A DNA stretch of 64,000 nt, taken from the NCBI RefSeq assembly GCF_014650755.1, contig NZ_BMVO01000001.1, positions 951,555 to 1,015,554 of the forward strand. Direction: 5' to 3'. Source of the DNA: Streptomyces chryseus (GTDB lineage: Bacteria; Actinomycetota; Actinomycetes; Streptomycetales; Streptomycetaceae). Positions 52,944 to 62,000 of this stretch are shown here, in pieces. Position 1 is the stretch's first letter. Every line of letters begins with the position of its first letter. A program made the translations under genes and the position numbers. Under the pieces are notes generated by a model. It did not search any database. It saw only the letters and a program-made list of their open reading frames with translations, and was not told the origin of the DNA.

Positions 52944-53383
52944 GCCGACTCCCGCGCGGCGAGGGCGAGGAGGGCGCGGGCGCCGAGCCGGTAGCCGAGC
53001 GCACCGAGCCCGACGACGACGCCGGAGGCCAGCGGGGCGAGGACCGACTCGTGGCGCCACTGTTCGCGGGCCCACACGTTCGACAGATGCACCTCGACCC
53101 AGGGCCGCGGGTAGTTGGCCAGCGCGTCGCGCAGGCTCCAGCCGGCGACCATCAGCGCGCCCGGGTTCACGATGGCGCCGACGGTGTCGTAGTTGTCGTG
53201 GACCGCGCGGACCAGGTCGCCCTCGGAGTCATGCTGGATCGACACGACCTTCCAGTCGGGTCCGGCGACCTCCTCGCGCACGGCCTGCGCTATGTCGGCC
53301 AGGCTGTCGGTGCCGTACACCTCGGGCTCACGTTGCCCGAGGATTCCGAGGTTGGGACCGTTCAGCAGGAGTATCGCGCTCAT
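52940..53383 (-). CDS. rifJ: Type II (amino)dehydroquinate dehydratase (RifJ homologue)
   Basis: The 147-residue product matches type II 3-dehydroquinase: LLLNGPNLGILGQREPEVYG with catalytic Tyr23 and Arg18, Asn73 in NPGA, His99 in EVHLSN, and Arg110 in AREQWR. In AHBA clusters RifJ converts 5-deoxy-5-amino-3-dehydroquinate to aminodehydroshikimate. The usual loop after NPGA (LTHTS in primary-metabolism enzymes) reads LMVAGW here, so the substrate-contacting His is replaced by Val79. This agrees with an amino-substituted substrate. It is divergent from the AHBA synthase gene. Confidence 0.88.
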   Translation of the reverse strand: MSAILLLNGPNLGILGQREPEVYGTDSLADIAQAVREEVAGPDWKVVSIQHDSEGDLVRAVHDNYDTVGAIVNPGALMVAGWSLRDALANYPRPWVEVHLSNVWAREQWRHESVLAPLASGVVVGLGALGYRLGARALLALAARESA

Positions 53384-53700
53384 GACTCACCTCGCACTCG
53401 GTTACAGGATTCGCGTACTCGGCGAACCTGGCGAACTTGGCAGACTTCAAGGTTTCCCCCTGAAGGTTGTAGCAGCAATGCAATACGCGGGGGTATGTGA
53501 AGGCCCCCGCACACGGAAGTAAGGGGGGTGATAGTGGGGCCCGTAGGGGATGGGAAGAGATGTGGCCGACGCGCTAGCGTGATATTTCCCGGATGAGAAT
53601 GCGCCTTTGGCCGAGCGGCCCGCCGGAACAGTACCGGGCCCTCTCGGCACATTTCCAGACTCTCTCCGGGCCGCATTCATCCCCAAGAGAATGGATCGTC
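53384..53700. promoter_or_regulatory. Divergent promoter region between rifJ and rifK homologues
   Basis: This 317-base region without genes has lower GC than its surroundings. It contains a 9-bp tandem repeat array (53412-53447) near the rifJ side and the AGGGG boxes TAAGGGGG (53520-53527) and GTAGGGGA (53543-53550) towards the middle. It presumably drives both AHBA operons. Confidence 0.65.
53412..53447. repeat. Four 9-bp tandem repeats in the AHBA divergent promoter
   Basis: Units CGCGTACTC, GGCGAACCT, GGCGAACTT and GGCAGACTT are contiguous; the middle two differ at one base. They are candidate direct-repeat binding sites for the SARP regulator, although the 9-base period differs from the usual 11- or 22-base spacing. 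Confidence 0.55.
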
Positions 53701-54870
53701 ATGAATGATCGTGCGCAGCAACTGCTCGCGGACCTTCCCCAGTGGCCGCGGTACGGAGACGAGGAACGCGTCGGTCTCGTCCGGGCCCTCGAACAGGGCC
53801 AGTGGTGGCGCATGGGGGGCAGCGAAGTCGATTCGTTCGAGCGCGAGTTCGGGGAGCGCCACGGCTCGCCCTATACGCTCGCTGTGACGAACGGGACGCA
53901 CGCGCTGGAACTCGCCCTCCAGGTGCTGGGCGTGGGCCACGGCACCGAGGTCATCGTCCCCGCCTTCACGTTCATCTCCTCGTCCCAGGCCGCCCAGCGC
54001 CTCGGCGCCGTCGCCGTCCCGGTGGACGTCGACCCGGACACGTACTGCCTGGACCCCGAGGCCGCGGCCCGGGCCGTCACGGCGCGCACCGCGGCCATCA
54101 TGCCGGTCCACATGGCGGGCCACTTCGCCGACATGGACGCCCTGGGCAAGCTGTCCGCCGACACCGGTGTGCCGCTGATCCAGGACGCGGCGCACGCCCA
54201 CGGCGCGGAGTGGGACGGCCGCAAGGTCGGCGAGCTGGGTTCGGTGGCCGCGTTCAGCTTCCAGAACGGCAAGCTGATGACGGCCGGTGAGGGCGGCGCC
54301 GTCACCTTCCCGGACGAGGCGACGTACCAGGAGGCGTTCCTGCGGCACAGCTGCGGCCGCTCGCGCACCGACAAGAAGTACTTCCACGAGACGTCGGGGT
54401 CCAACTTCCGCCTCAACGAGTTCTCCGCCGCCGTGCTCCGGGCCCAGCTGGGCCGGCTGGACGAGCAGATCGCCCTGCGCGAGCAGCGGGCGCCGCTGCT
54501 CGCCGGGCTGCTCGCCGAGATCCCCGGGGTGGTCCCGCAGGGCCGCGACGAGCGGGTCACCGCCAATCCGCACTACATGCAGATGTTCCGGCTGCCGGGC
54601 TACAGCGAGGAGCGGCGCAACGCGCTGGTGGAAGCGCTCGTGGCGCGGGGCGTGCCGGCCTTCGTCGCGTTCCGCGCGATCTACCGCTCGGACGGCTTCT
54701 GGGAGAACGCGGCGCCCGACGAGACCGTCGACGAGGTGGCCGCCCGGTGCCCCCACACCGAGGCCATCAACGCCGACTGCGTCTGGCTGCACCACCGCAC
54801 CCTGCTGGGCACGGAGGAGCAGATGCACGTCGTCGCCGAGGTCGTCGCCGACGTGGTCGCACGGACGTGA
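53701..54870 (+). CDS. rifK: AHBA synthase (RifK homologue)
   Basis: The 389-residue PLP enzyme of the DegT/DnrJ/EryC1 fold is close in length to known AHBA synthases (about 388). Recognisable parts are ALEQGQWWRMGGSEVDSFEREF, VTNGTHALELALQVLGVG, AFTFISSSQAAQRLGAV, PVHMAGHFADMD, QDAAHAHGAEW, the PLP lysine Lys191 in FQNGKLMTAGEGGA, and GSNFRLNEFSAAVLRAQL. It aromatises aminodehydroshikimate to 3-amino-5-hydroxybenzoate, the ansamycin starter, and can also act as a transaminase with RifL. ATG at 53701 gives the family N-terminus. The stop overlaps the next GTG. Confidence 0.93.
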   Translation: MNDRAQQLLADLPQWPRYGDEERVGLVRALEQGQWWRMGGSEVDSFEREFGERHGSPYTLAVTNGTHALELALQVLGVGHGTEVIVPAFTFISSSQAAQRLGAVAVPVDVDPDTYCLDPEAAARAVTARTAAIMPVHMAGHFADMDALGKLSADTGVPLIQDAAHAHGAEWDGRKVGELGSVAAFSFQNGKLMTAGEGGAVTFPDEATYQEAFLRHSCGRSRTDKKYFHETSGSNFRLNEFSAAVLRAQLGRLDEQIALREQRAPLLAGLLAEIPGVVPQGRDERVTANPHYMQMFRLPGYSEERRNALVEALVARGVPAFVAFRAIYRSDGFWENAAPDETVDEVAARCPHTEAINADCVWLHHRTLLGTEEQMHVVAEVVADVVART

Positions 54871-56042
54871 GCACCCCGGTGGGCGTGCGGGGACCGGACG
54901 GCCCTCCGGTCCGCACCAGCGTGGTGGGCCTCGGGTGGGCGGCCAAGTCCATCTGGCTTCCCCGGCTGCGCCAGCACCCCGCGTTCGCCGTGGCCTCCGT
55001 GGTGGATCCGAACCCGGCCGCCCGGGCCGAGATCCCCCAGGACCGGGCGGGTACGCGGCTGCTGGACGACGTGGCGGAGCTGAGCCGCGACGGCACCGAC
55101 CTGGCCGTCGTGGCGGTGCCCAACCATCTGCACAGCACGGTCGCGTGCCGGCTGCTGCGGATGGGCATCCCCGTCTTCCTGGAGAAGCCGGTGTGCCTGA
55201 ACTCGGCGGAGGCCGAGCAGCTCGCCGCCGCCGAGCGGGCGGGCGGCACGGTGCTGCTGGCGGGCAGCGCGGCCCGCTACCGGGCCGACGTGACGGCGCT
55301 GCGCCGGGTCGTACGGCAGGACCTGGGGGAGCTGCGGCACGTGGAGCTGTCGTGGGTACGGGCCCGGGGCGTGCCGGACGCCGGCGGCTGGTTCACGCAG
55401 CGGCAGTTCGCGGGCGGCGGGGCGCTGGTCGACCTGGGCTGGCACCTGCTCGACACCGTCGGCCCGATCCTGGGGCCGGTGGGGTTCGACCAGGCGGTGG
55501 GAACGGTGTCGGACGACTTCGTCAACGACCGTTCCTCGCAGGCGGCCTGGCGCGAGGACGCCCCGAAGGACGCCGGTTCCGACGGGGACGTCGAGGACAC
55601 GGCGCGCGGCTTCCTGGTGACCGAGGACGGCGTGTCCGTGGCCATACGGGCCAGCTGGGCCTCGCACGAGCCGTACGACGTGACCCGCATCCGGGTCGAC
55701 GGCAGTGCCGGCAGTGCCACCTTGACCTGCACCTTCGGGTTCAGCCCCAACCGGCGCAAGGGCTCGTCGCTGGTCCGGGTGCGGGACGGCGTCGAGACCG
55801 AGGTGCCACTGCCCGAGGAGGAGATCGGGGCCGAGTACCTCCAGCAGCTCGACGAGCTGCCGGGGCTGCTCGCGGACCCGGCGTCACAGGGGCGGACCGT
55901 CGACGAGGTCCGCCGCACGATCGCGGTGATCGAGCGCATCTACCGCTCGGCCCGCAGGGCGCGGATCGGAGCGCGCTCCACAAGAGCGGCCCGCCCGGTG
56001 CCCTACTCGACCCTACTGAACACGGAGGATCACCATGCCTGA
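54867..56042 (+). CDS. rifL: GFO/IDH/MocA oxidoreductase (RifL homologue)
   Basis: The 391-residue NAD(P)-dependent oxidoreductase has the Rossmann start SVVGLGWAAKSIWLPRLRQHP, VAVPNHLHSTVACRLL and the family EKPVC motif. The second domain binds substrate (GWFTQRQFAGGGALVDLGWHLLD). RifL works with RifK to make UDP-kanosamine from UDP-glucose by oxidation at C3 followed by transamination. GTG at 54867 overlaps the AHBA synthase stop (GTGA). The next gene overlaps its stop by eight bases, forming a tight K-L-M operon as in the rifamycin cluster. Confidence 0.9.
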   Translation: MSTPVGVRGPDGPPVRTSVVGLGWAAKSIWLPRLRQHPAFAVASVVDPNPAARAEIPQDRAGTRLLDDVAELSRDGTDLAVVAVPNHLHSTVACRLLRMGIPVFLEKPVCLNSAEAEQLAAAERAGGTVLLAGSAARYRADVTALRRVVRQDLGELRHVELSWVRARGVPDAGGWFTQRQFAGGGALVDLGWHLLDTVGPILGPVGFDQAVGTVSDDFVNDRSSQAAWREDAPKDAGSDGDVEDTARGFLVTEDGVSVAIRASWASHEPYDVTRIRVDGSAGSATLTCTFGFSPNRRKGSSLVRVRDGVETEVPLPEEEIGAEYLQQLDELPGLLADPASQGRTVDEVRRTIAVIERIYRSARRARIGARSTRAARPVPYSTLLNTEDHHA

Positions 56043-56754
56043 CACCCGCGAAGGTAAGGATCCCGCCTATCCGGTCCCGATACCCGGGACCGGCTTCCGG
56101 GCGGTCGTCTTCGATCTCGACGGGGTGCTCGTCGACAGCTACGAGGTGATGCGGGAGGCCTTCAGCGTCGCGTACCGGGAGGCCGTCGGTACCGGGGAGG
56201 CGCCGTTCGCGGAGTACAACCGGCATCTCGGCCGGTACTTCCCGGACATCATGAAGATCATGGGGCTGCCGCTGGAGATGGAGGCGCCGTTCGTCCGCGA
56301 GAGCTACCGGCTCGCCTCCCAGGTGCCGGTCTTCGACGGGGTGCCCGAGATGCTGCGCGAGCTGCGCGGGCGCGGGATCCCGCTGGCGGTCGCCACCGGC
56401 AAGGCGGGTGACCGGGCCAGGGCACTCCTCGCGCAGCTGGGCCTGGCCGACATGTTCGAGACGATCATCGGGTCCGACGAGGTGGCGCGCCCCAAGCCGG
56501 CCCCCGACATGGTGCGTCTGGCCGTGTCCGTACTCGGCGCGCGTCCCGAGGAGACGGTGATGATCGGGGACGCGGTGACGGACCTCCAGAGCGCCCACGG
56601 CGCGGGCGTGGCCGCCGTGGCCGCGCTGTGGGCCGGGGTCGACGAGGAGGCGCTGCTCGCGGCCGGCCCCGTCGCCATCCTGAACCGCCCCGCGGAAGTG
56701 GTGTCGTTCTGCGCGGCGGCCGGGCAGACGGTCGCCAGTGGCGTGGCGTCGTAA
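56035..56754 (+). CDS. rifM: HAD-family phosphatase (RifM homologue)
   Basis: The 239-residue HAD hydrolase has the nucleophile motif VVFDLDGVLVDSYE, VATGK, the lysine motif RPKPAPD and the acidic motif MIGDAVTD. The RifM homologue is always placed after RifL in AHBA clusters and is required for AHBA formation, probably dephosphorylating a kanosamine-route intermediate. ATG at 56035 has GGAGG upstream and lies inside the end of rifL. A strong bidirectional terminator follows. Confidence 0.9.
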   Translation: MPDTREGKDPAYPVPIPGTGFRAVVFDLDGVLVDSYEVMREAFSVAYREAVGTGEAPFAEYNRHLGRYFPDIMKIMGLPLEMEAPFVRESYRLASQVPVFDGVPEMLRELRGRGIPLAVATGKAGDRARALLAQLGLADMFETIIGSDEVARPKPAPDMVRLAVSVLGARPEETVMIGDAVTDLQSAHGAGVAAVAALWAGVDEEALLAAGPVAILNRPAEVVSFCAAAGQTVASGVAS

Positions 56755-56780
56755 CCGCTCCACCGCTTCCTCCCCCACAG

Positions 56781-56818
56781 CGAAACGGCCCGGACGATGC
56801 CGCGTCCGGGCCGTTTCG
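56781..56818. terminator. Bidirectional hairpin terminator
   Basis: A 16-bp perfect stem (CGAAACGGCCCGGACG at 56781-56796 with its complement at 56803-56818) has a 6-base loop. It separates convergent rifM and rifG homologues. Confidence 0.85.
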
Positions 56819-56853
56819 TGGTGCCGGCCGCCGTGCGGGGCGGCCGGCGCGGG

Positions 56854-57900
56854 TCAGTCGTACGGCCGGTCCTCGACCGGCATCCCTTCCAGGGTCCGCA
56901 GCACCACCTCTTCCGGTACCTCGCGTACCAGCTCGGCGCCCGCGGGGCCGTCCAGGACGAAGGCGAGGGAGCCGTCGGACTTCTTGTCCCGCCGCATGTA
57001 CCGCACCAGTTCGCCGTGGCCGACGCCCGGGGGCAGGCCGGTCGGCAGCCCGTACCCGGCCACGACCGAGCGGTGCTCCTCCACCCGCGCGGGGTCGATC
57101 CGGCCGAGGGCGCCCGCGAGCCGGCCGGCGAAGACCGTGCCGATCGCCACCGCTTCCCCGTGCCGCAGCCGGTAGCCGGTGGCGCGTTCCAGGGCGTGGC
57201 CCAGGGTGTGGCCGTAGTTGAGCAGGTGGCGTACGCCCTGGTCCCGTTCGTCCCGGGTCACGATGGACGCCTTCAGCCGGACGCTCGCCGCGATCCGGTC
57301 GGCGAGCGGCAGGTCGTGGAGCCCCTCGGCGCCGATGAAGTGGCAGCGGGCCAGCTCGCCGTACCCGTTGGTCCACTCCCGCTCGGGCAGCGTGCCGAGG
57401 AAGTCGGTGTCGCACAGGACCGCCCGGGGCTGCCAGTACGCCCCGACGAGGTTCTTGCCCTCGGGCAGGTTCACCCCGGTCTTGCCGCCGATGCTGGCGT
57501 CCACCTGGGCGAGGAGGGTCGTCGGCAGGTGGATCACCGGCATGCCCCGGTGGTAGAGGGCGGCGGCGAGGCCCACGGCGTCGGTGGTGGTGCCGCCGCC
57601 GCAGGAGATCACCACGTCACCGTGGTGGAGGCCGAACTCGGCGAAGTGGCTGCACAGTTCGGCGACGGTGGCGAGGGTCTTGTTCGTCTCGCCGTCCTGG
57701 GCCTCCAGCCACAGGGTGTCCACGTCGAGCTCCGGCAGCATGCCGGCGGGGCGCGCCGAGACGACGACGGCGCGCCGCGCGCCGGTCTCCCGGACGATGT
57801 CGCGCAGCCGGGCGCGTACGCCGGCGCCGATGTGCACGGTGTACGTGCGGTCGCCGAGGCCCACTTCCACCCGGTGGTCGGGTGCGAGCGGTTGGCTCAT
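56854..57900 (-). CDS. rifG: Aminodehydroquinate synthase (RifG homologue)
   Basis: The 348-residue member of the dehydroquinate synthase family has HGDVVISCGGGTTTDAVGLAAALYHRGMPVIHLPTTLLAQVDASIGGKTGVNLPEGKNLVGAYWQP, the metal-binding region GYGELARCHFIG, and HLLNYGHTLGHALERATGYRLRHGEAVAIG. In AHBA pathways RifG cyclises aminoDAHP to aminodehydroquinate. The glycine loop reads GGGTTTDAVGL, rather than the GGGVVTDxAGF usual in primary metabolism. ATG at 57900 has GGAAGGAG eight bases upstream. It is probably cotranscribed with the SpaB_C-like gene 49 bases upstream. Confidence 0.9.
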   Translation of the reverse strand: MSQPLAPDHRVEVGLGDRTYTVHIGAGVRARLRDIVRETGARRAVVVSARPAGMLPELDVDTLWLEAQDGETNKTLATVAELCSHFAEFGLHHGDVVISCGGGTTTDAVGLAAALYHRGMPVIHLPTTLLAQVDASIGGKTGVNLPEGKNLVGAYWQPRAVLCDTDFLGTLPEREWTNGYGELARCHFIGAEGLHDLPLADRIAASVRLKASIVTRDERDQGVRHLLNYGHTLGHALERATGYRLRHGEAVAIGTVFAGRLAGALGRIDPARVEEHRSVVAGYGLPTGLPPGVGHGELVRYMRRDKKSDGSLAFVLDGPAGAELVREVPEEVVLRTLEGMPVEDRPYD

Positions 57901-57949
57901 CGGGTGCTCCTTCCAGGGTTGCGTTCGCGGGTCGGGCGGGCGGTGGCGG

Positions 57950-58783
57950 TCACGCGGTCTGGAGTCCGGCCGCGGGCACCGCGATCGGCTGGGTGTCGGC
58001 TCCGGAGGCGCCGAGGACCGCGCGGACGGTACGGGCGGCCAGCGCCTCGGTGACCGCGGGGATGCGCAGCCTTCGGTGGGTGAGGTGCGCGTGGTCGAAG
58101 AGCAGGTAGTTGACCGGCGCGCCCTCGGCCGCCCAGGAGTTGGCCGTGCGGCGCAGGGTGCGCAGGTAGTCGTCCCAGCGCCGGGCCGTCTCGCCGCTCA
58201 TGGCGGGCAGCCCCTCGGCGAGGGCGCCGGCCGCCGGGCCGCCGCGGTCTCTGAGCTCGGTGCGCTGCGCGGGCGTGAGCCCTTCCGTCCAGTGCTGCCA
58301 GCACTGGAAGAGGAATCCCTTTCGCGCCGCTTCCGGTATCAGCGCCACGACGTGCCGCAGATGCCAGATGGTGAGGATCAGCTGGGCGTCGTACGGCGCG
58401 ACCGGTTCCCGCGCGACGGCGAGTGCGAGTTCACTGGACGCCATGGCGACGTCGTCGTGGAATTCGATGTCGCAGGCCAGCGGGTGGTGCGGTACGGGTT
58501 CCCGCAATTCCTCGACGACCGGCGCATTTCCGTACGGGGAGACTTCCTTGAGCAATCGGGATTCGACCTCGCGGAGAACCGGCTGAGTGGAACTGGCCCA
58601 CAGTCCGATCTCGGGGTTCTTGCCCAGCTCGGTCCAGTGGAGGAACCACCGGCTGCGCCCGTCGGCGGCACGCATGTCACGTACCAGCTCAAGCAGGCTT
58701 TCCGGCGGTTCGGGGCGGGTGATGCCACCGCTGCCCGTCCCGTGGGGGGCGGACACGCGTGCGTGGATCCAACGGTGCGTCAT
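57950..58783 (-). CDS. Stand-alone LanB C-terminal (SpaB_C / thiopeptide-type) domain protein
   Basis: The 277-residue protein follows the layout of the lantibiotic dehydratase C-terminal domain. WIHARVSAP opens the domain. ADGRSRWFLHWTELGKNPEIGLWASS lies where family members have WFFIRY.DP.PHLRLR. FHDDVAMASSELALAVA corresponds to the RYGGPE..AE segment. LLFDHAHLTHRRLRIPAVTEAL replaces the HMH.NRLLG.D...E motif. Several glutamate-handling Arg positions are changed (His49; Gly60-Leu-Trp62), so ordinary tRNA-Glu-dependent elimination is unlikely. The related stand-alone TbtD/TclM enzymes perform aza-[4+2] cyclisations in thiopeptides. Its place between rifG and the PKS makes it a cluster gene of unknown role. 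The start has GAGGT upstream. Confidence 0.6.
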   Translation of the reverse strand: MTHRWIHARVSAPHGTGSGGITRPEPPESLLELVRDMRAADGRSRWFLHWTELGKNPEIGLWASSTQPVLREVESRLLKEVSPYGNAPVVEELREPVPHHPLACDIEFHDDVAMASSELALAVAREPVAPYDAQLILTIWHLRHVVALIPEAARKGFLFQCWQHWTEGLTPAQRTELRDRGGPAAGALAEGLPAMSGETARRWDDYLRTLRRTANSWAAEGAPVNYLLFDHAHLTHRRLRIPAVTEALAARTVRAVLGASGADTQPIAVPAAGLQTA

Positions 58784-59058
58784 ATCGGGTTACCTCAGTT
58801 CGTCACCAGCGGGGATGCCCGGACTATTGCTCTGACGACGCGGGCGCGATTGAATGCTAGGCCCGGCCGATAATTCCCACTATCGGGCGGCGCACCCTAC
58901 CTTCTCCGCACCCGAAGTCAGGGCCCTATTAGGGGGGTCGACTGGGGTTACGGGCAGGTCGGCAACAACGAGAATGTTGTCCTGTAGATCAGGTGTCAGG
59001 ACAAAGATTCCCAGAGAAGTATTTCATTGTTGCCGTGTTATCGAGGGGTGTGGGGAAC
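58784..59058. promoter_or_regulatory. Divergent PKS promoter region with LuxR-type palindrome
   Basis: This 275-base, lower-GC region lies between the SpaB_C-like gene and the PKS gene. It contains CCCTA-T-TAGGG (58924-58934) followed by GGG, and the dyad ACAAC/GTTGT around 58963-58980. These are candidate activator sites for the LAL regulator. No gene is seen. Confidence 0.55.
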
Positions 59059-62000
59059 ATGCTGCGAACCGAGCTGATCCGACCGTTGCCGGAGTTGCTC
59101 ACCGCGCACGCGAACCGCTTCGGGAACAAGATCGCCTACCGCGATGCCCGCCGCGCCGTCAGCTACGCGCAGCTGGCCGACCGTACCGGCCGGATCGCCG
59201 GGCACCTGGCGGCCCTGCGGCTGCAGCCGGGCGACCGCGCCGCGTTCCTCCTCGGCAACTGCGTCGAGACGGTGGAGAGTTACCTCGCCGTCCTGCGGGC
59301 GGCGGCGATCGGCGTACCGCTCAATCCGCGCTCCACGGACGCAGAGCTGACCCATCTGCTCACCGACAGCGGCGCCCGCGTCGTGATCACCGACGCCGCC
59401 CACCTGGACCAGGTACGTCGGGTGCTCGGCGCGGACCGGTCGGTACGGATCGTGGTCACCGGCGCCGAACGCCCCGCCGGCACCCTCTCCTTCGAGACCC
59501 TCGCCACCACCGAGCCGCCCGCCCCCGCGCGGGACGACCTCGGCCTCGACGAGGTCGCGTGGATGCTCTACACGTCCGGCACCACGGGCAAGCCCAAGGG
59601 CGTGCTCTCGACCCAGCGCAACGCCCTGTGGTCGGTGGCCGCCAGCTACGTGCCCATCCCCGAGCTGTCGGCGGACGACCGCGTCCTGTGGCCGCTGCCG
59701 CTCTTCCACAGCCTGTCGCACATCGTGTGCGTCGTCGCGGTCACCGCGGTCGGCGCGTCCGTGCGGCTCGTCGACGGATTCGCGGCGGACGACGTGCTCG
59801 CCGCGGTGCGCGAGGAGGACTCGACGTTCCTCGCCGGCGTACCGACCCTCTACCACCAGCTGGTGCAGGCCGCGGCCCGCAAGGGCTTCACCGCCCCGCG
59901 GCTGCGCGTGTGCCTGGTCGGCGGCGCGGTCACCACCGCCGCCCTGCACACCGCCTTCGAGAAGGCGTACGGCGCCCCGCTGCTCGACGCGTACGGCTCC
60001 ACCGAGACCTGCGGCTCCATCACCATGACCTGGCCGAACGGCGCCCGCGTCGAGGGCTCGTGCGGCCTGCCGGTGCCCGGCGTCAACGTACGGCTGGTGG
60101 ACCCGCAGACCGGCGCCGACGTGGCCACCGGCGAGGAGGGCGAAGTCTGGGTCAACGGCCCCAACGTGATGGCCGGTTACCACAACGACCCCCAGGCCAC
60201 GGCGGAGGCGCTGCGGGACGGCTGGTACCGCACCGGCGACCTGGCGCGCCGCGACGAGGCCGGCTGGTTCGCCGTCACCGGGCGCCTGAAGGAACTCATC
60301 ATCCGCGGCGGCGAGAACATCCACCCCGGCGAGATCGAGGAAGTACTGCGCTCCGTGCCCGGCGTCGCCGACGTCGCCGTGGTCGGCAAGCCGCACGACG
60401 TGCTCGGCGAGGTGCCGGTCGCCTTCCTGGTGCCGGGCCCCGAGGACCTCGACACGGAACTCCTGTACGCCACCTGCCGCGAGCAGCTCGCGTACTACAA
60501 GGTGCCCGAGGAGCTGTACGAGACCGCCCGCATCCCCCGCACCCAGTCCGGCAAGATCACCCGCCACCGGCTGCTCTCCCGCCCCATGCGGCTGCGCGCC
60601 GCCAACAGCAGCCACTACGAGTCGCTGCTGCGCCTCGACTGGGTGCCGCTCACCCTGCCCCCCGCCGGGGCCTCCCCCGAGCCGTGGACGGTCTCCGGCC
60701 CCGACGCGGCGGCGCTCGCCGCCGGGCTCGACGCCCGGCTCGCCGCCACCGGGCCGGGACGGCCCGCCCCCGGGACCGTGGTGCTGGGCCTGGACGTGCC
60801 GAAGGCGGCGGCGGCCGCCGACTTCGCGGGCGCCGTGGCCCGTACGGTGCGCGAACTGTCCGACCAGCTCGCCCGCTGGCTCGCCGACGAACGCCTCGAC
60901 GGCACCCGCATCGCCGTCGCCACCCGGGGCGCCGTCATCGCCGGCCCCCACGAGACGCTCCACAACATCGCGCACGCCCCCGTCTGGGGCCTGCTCCGCG
61001 CCCTCCAGGCCGACCACCCCGGGCGGCTCGTCCTGGTGGACCTCGACGAGGCCCCCGCGTCCCTGGAGGCGCTGCCCGCGGCCCTCGCCTCCGGTGAGCC
61101 GCAGTTCGCGCTCCGCACCGGCGTGCCGCTGCTCCCCCGCCTCGCCCGCGTCGCGGCGAGCACCGAGGCGCAGGTCAGGCCCGCCATCGACCCCGAGGGC
61201 ACCGTCGTCGTCACCGGCGCCGACAGCGCGCAGGGCGCCGCGCTCGCCCGCCACCTCGTCGCCGGGCACCGGGCCCGGCGGCTGCTCCTGATCGGCTCGT
61301 ACGACGCCGACGACGAGGCCCTGGTGGCGCTGCGCGGCGAACTCGCCTCGCTGGGCGCCAAGGTGACCACCGCCGCCTGCGACCCGGCCGACCGGACCGC
61401 GCTCGCCGCCGTACTGGAGCGGGCCGAGCGCCCGCTGACCGCCGTCGTGCACGCACACGGCTGGCAGACCGCGCTCACCCACCGGCCCGACCGGGCCCTG
61501 GAGTCGGCCGTCGGCGCCCTGCTGCACCTGCACGAACTGACCCGGGGCCACGACCTGGCCGCGTTCGTCGTGTGCTCGTCCGCCGACACCCTCCTCGGGG
61601 CGCCGGGCGAGGGCGACCGGTCCGCGTACACCGCCTTCCTCGACGCACTGGCCCAGCACCGCGCCGACCGCGACCTTCCGGCGCTCTCCCTGGGCTGGGG
61701 CCCGTGGGAGCCGACGGCCTCCATCGACCGGGCACGGGAGACGACCGCCGGCGTCGGCACCCTCAGCACCGCCGACGGCCTCGCCATGTTCGACGCCGCC
61801 CAGCTCTCGGGCCCCGCCCACTGCCTGCCGATGGCCATGGACACGGCGGCGATCGCGAGCGGCGGCGTGTCGCCGCTGCTCAGCGGCCTCATCGACACCT
61901 CAGCCACGCCCGCCTCCGCCGACAGCAAGGTCGCCGCCGCCCTGCGCGACCGGCTCGCCCCGCTGGCCGAGGCCGAGCAGCTGCGCATCCTCCTGGAGAC

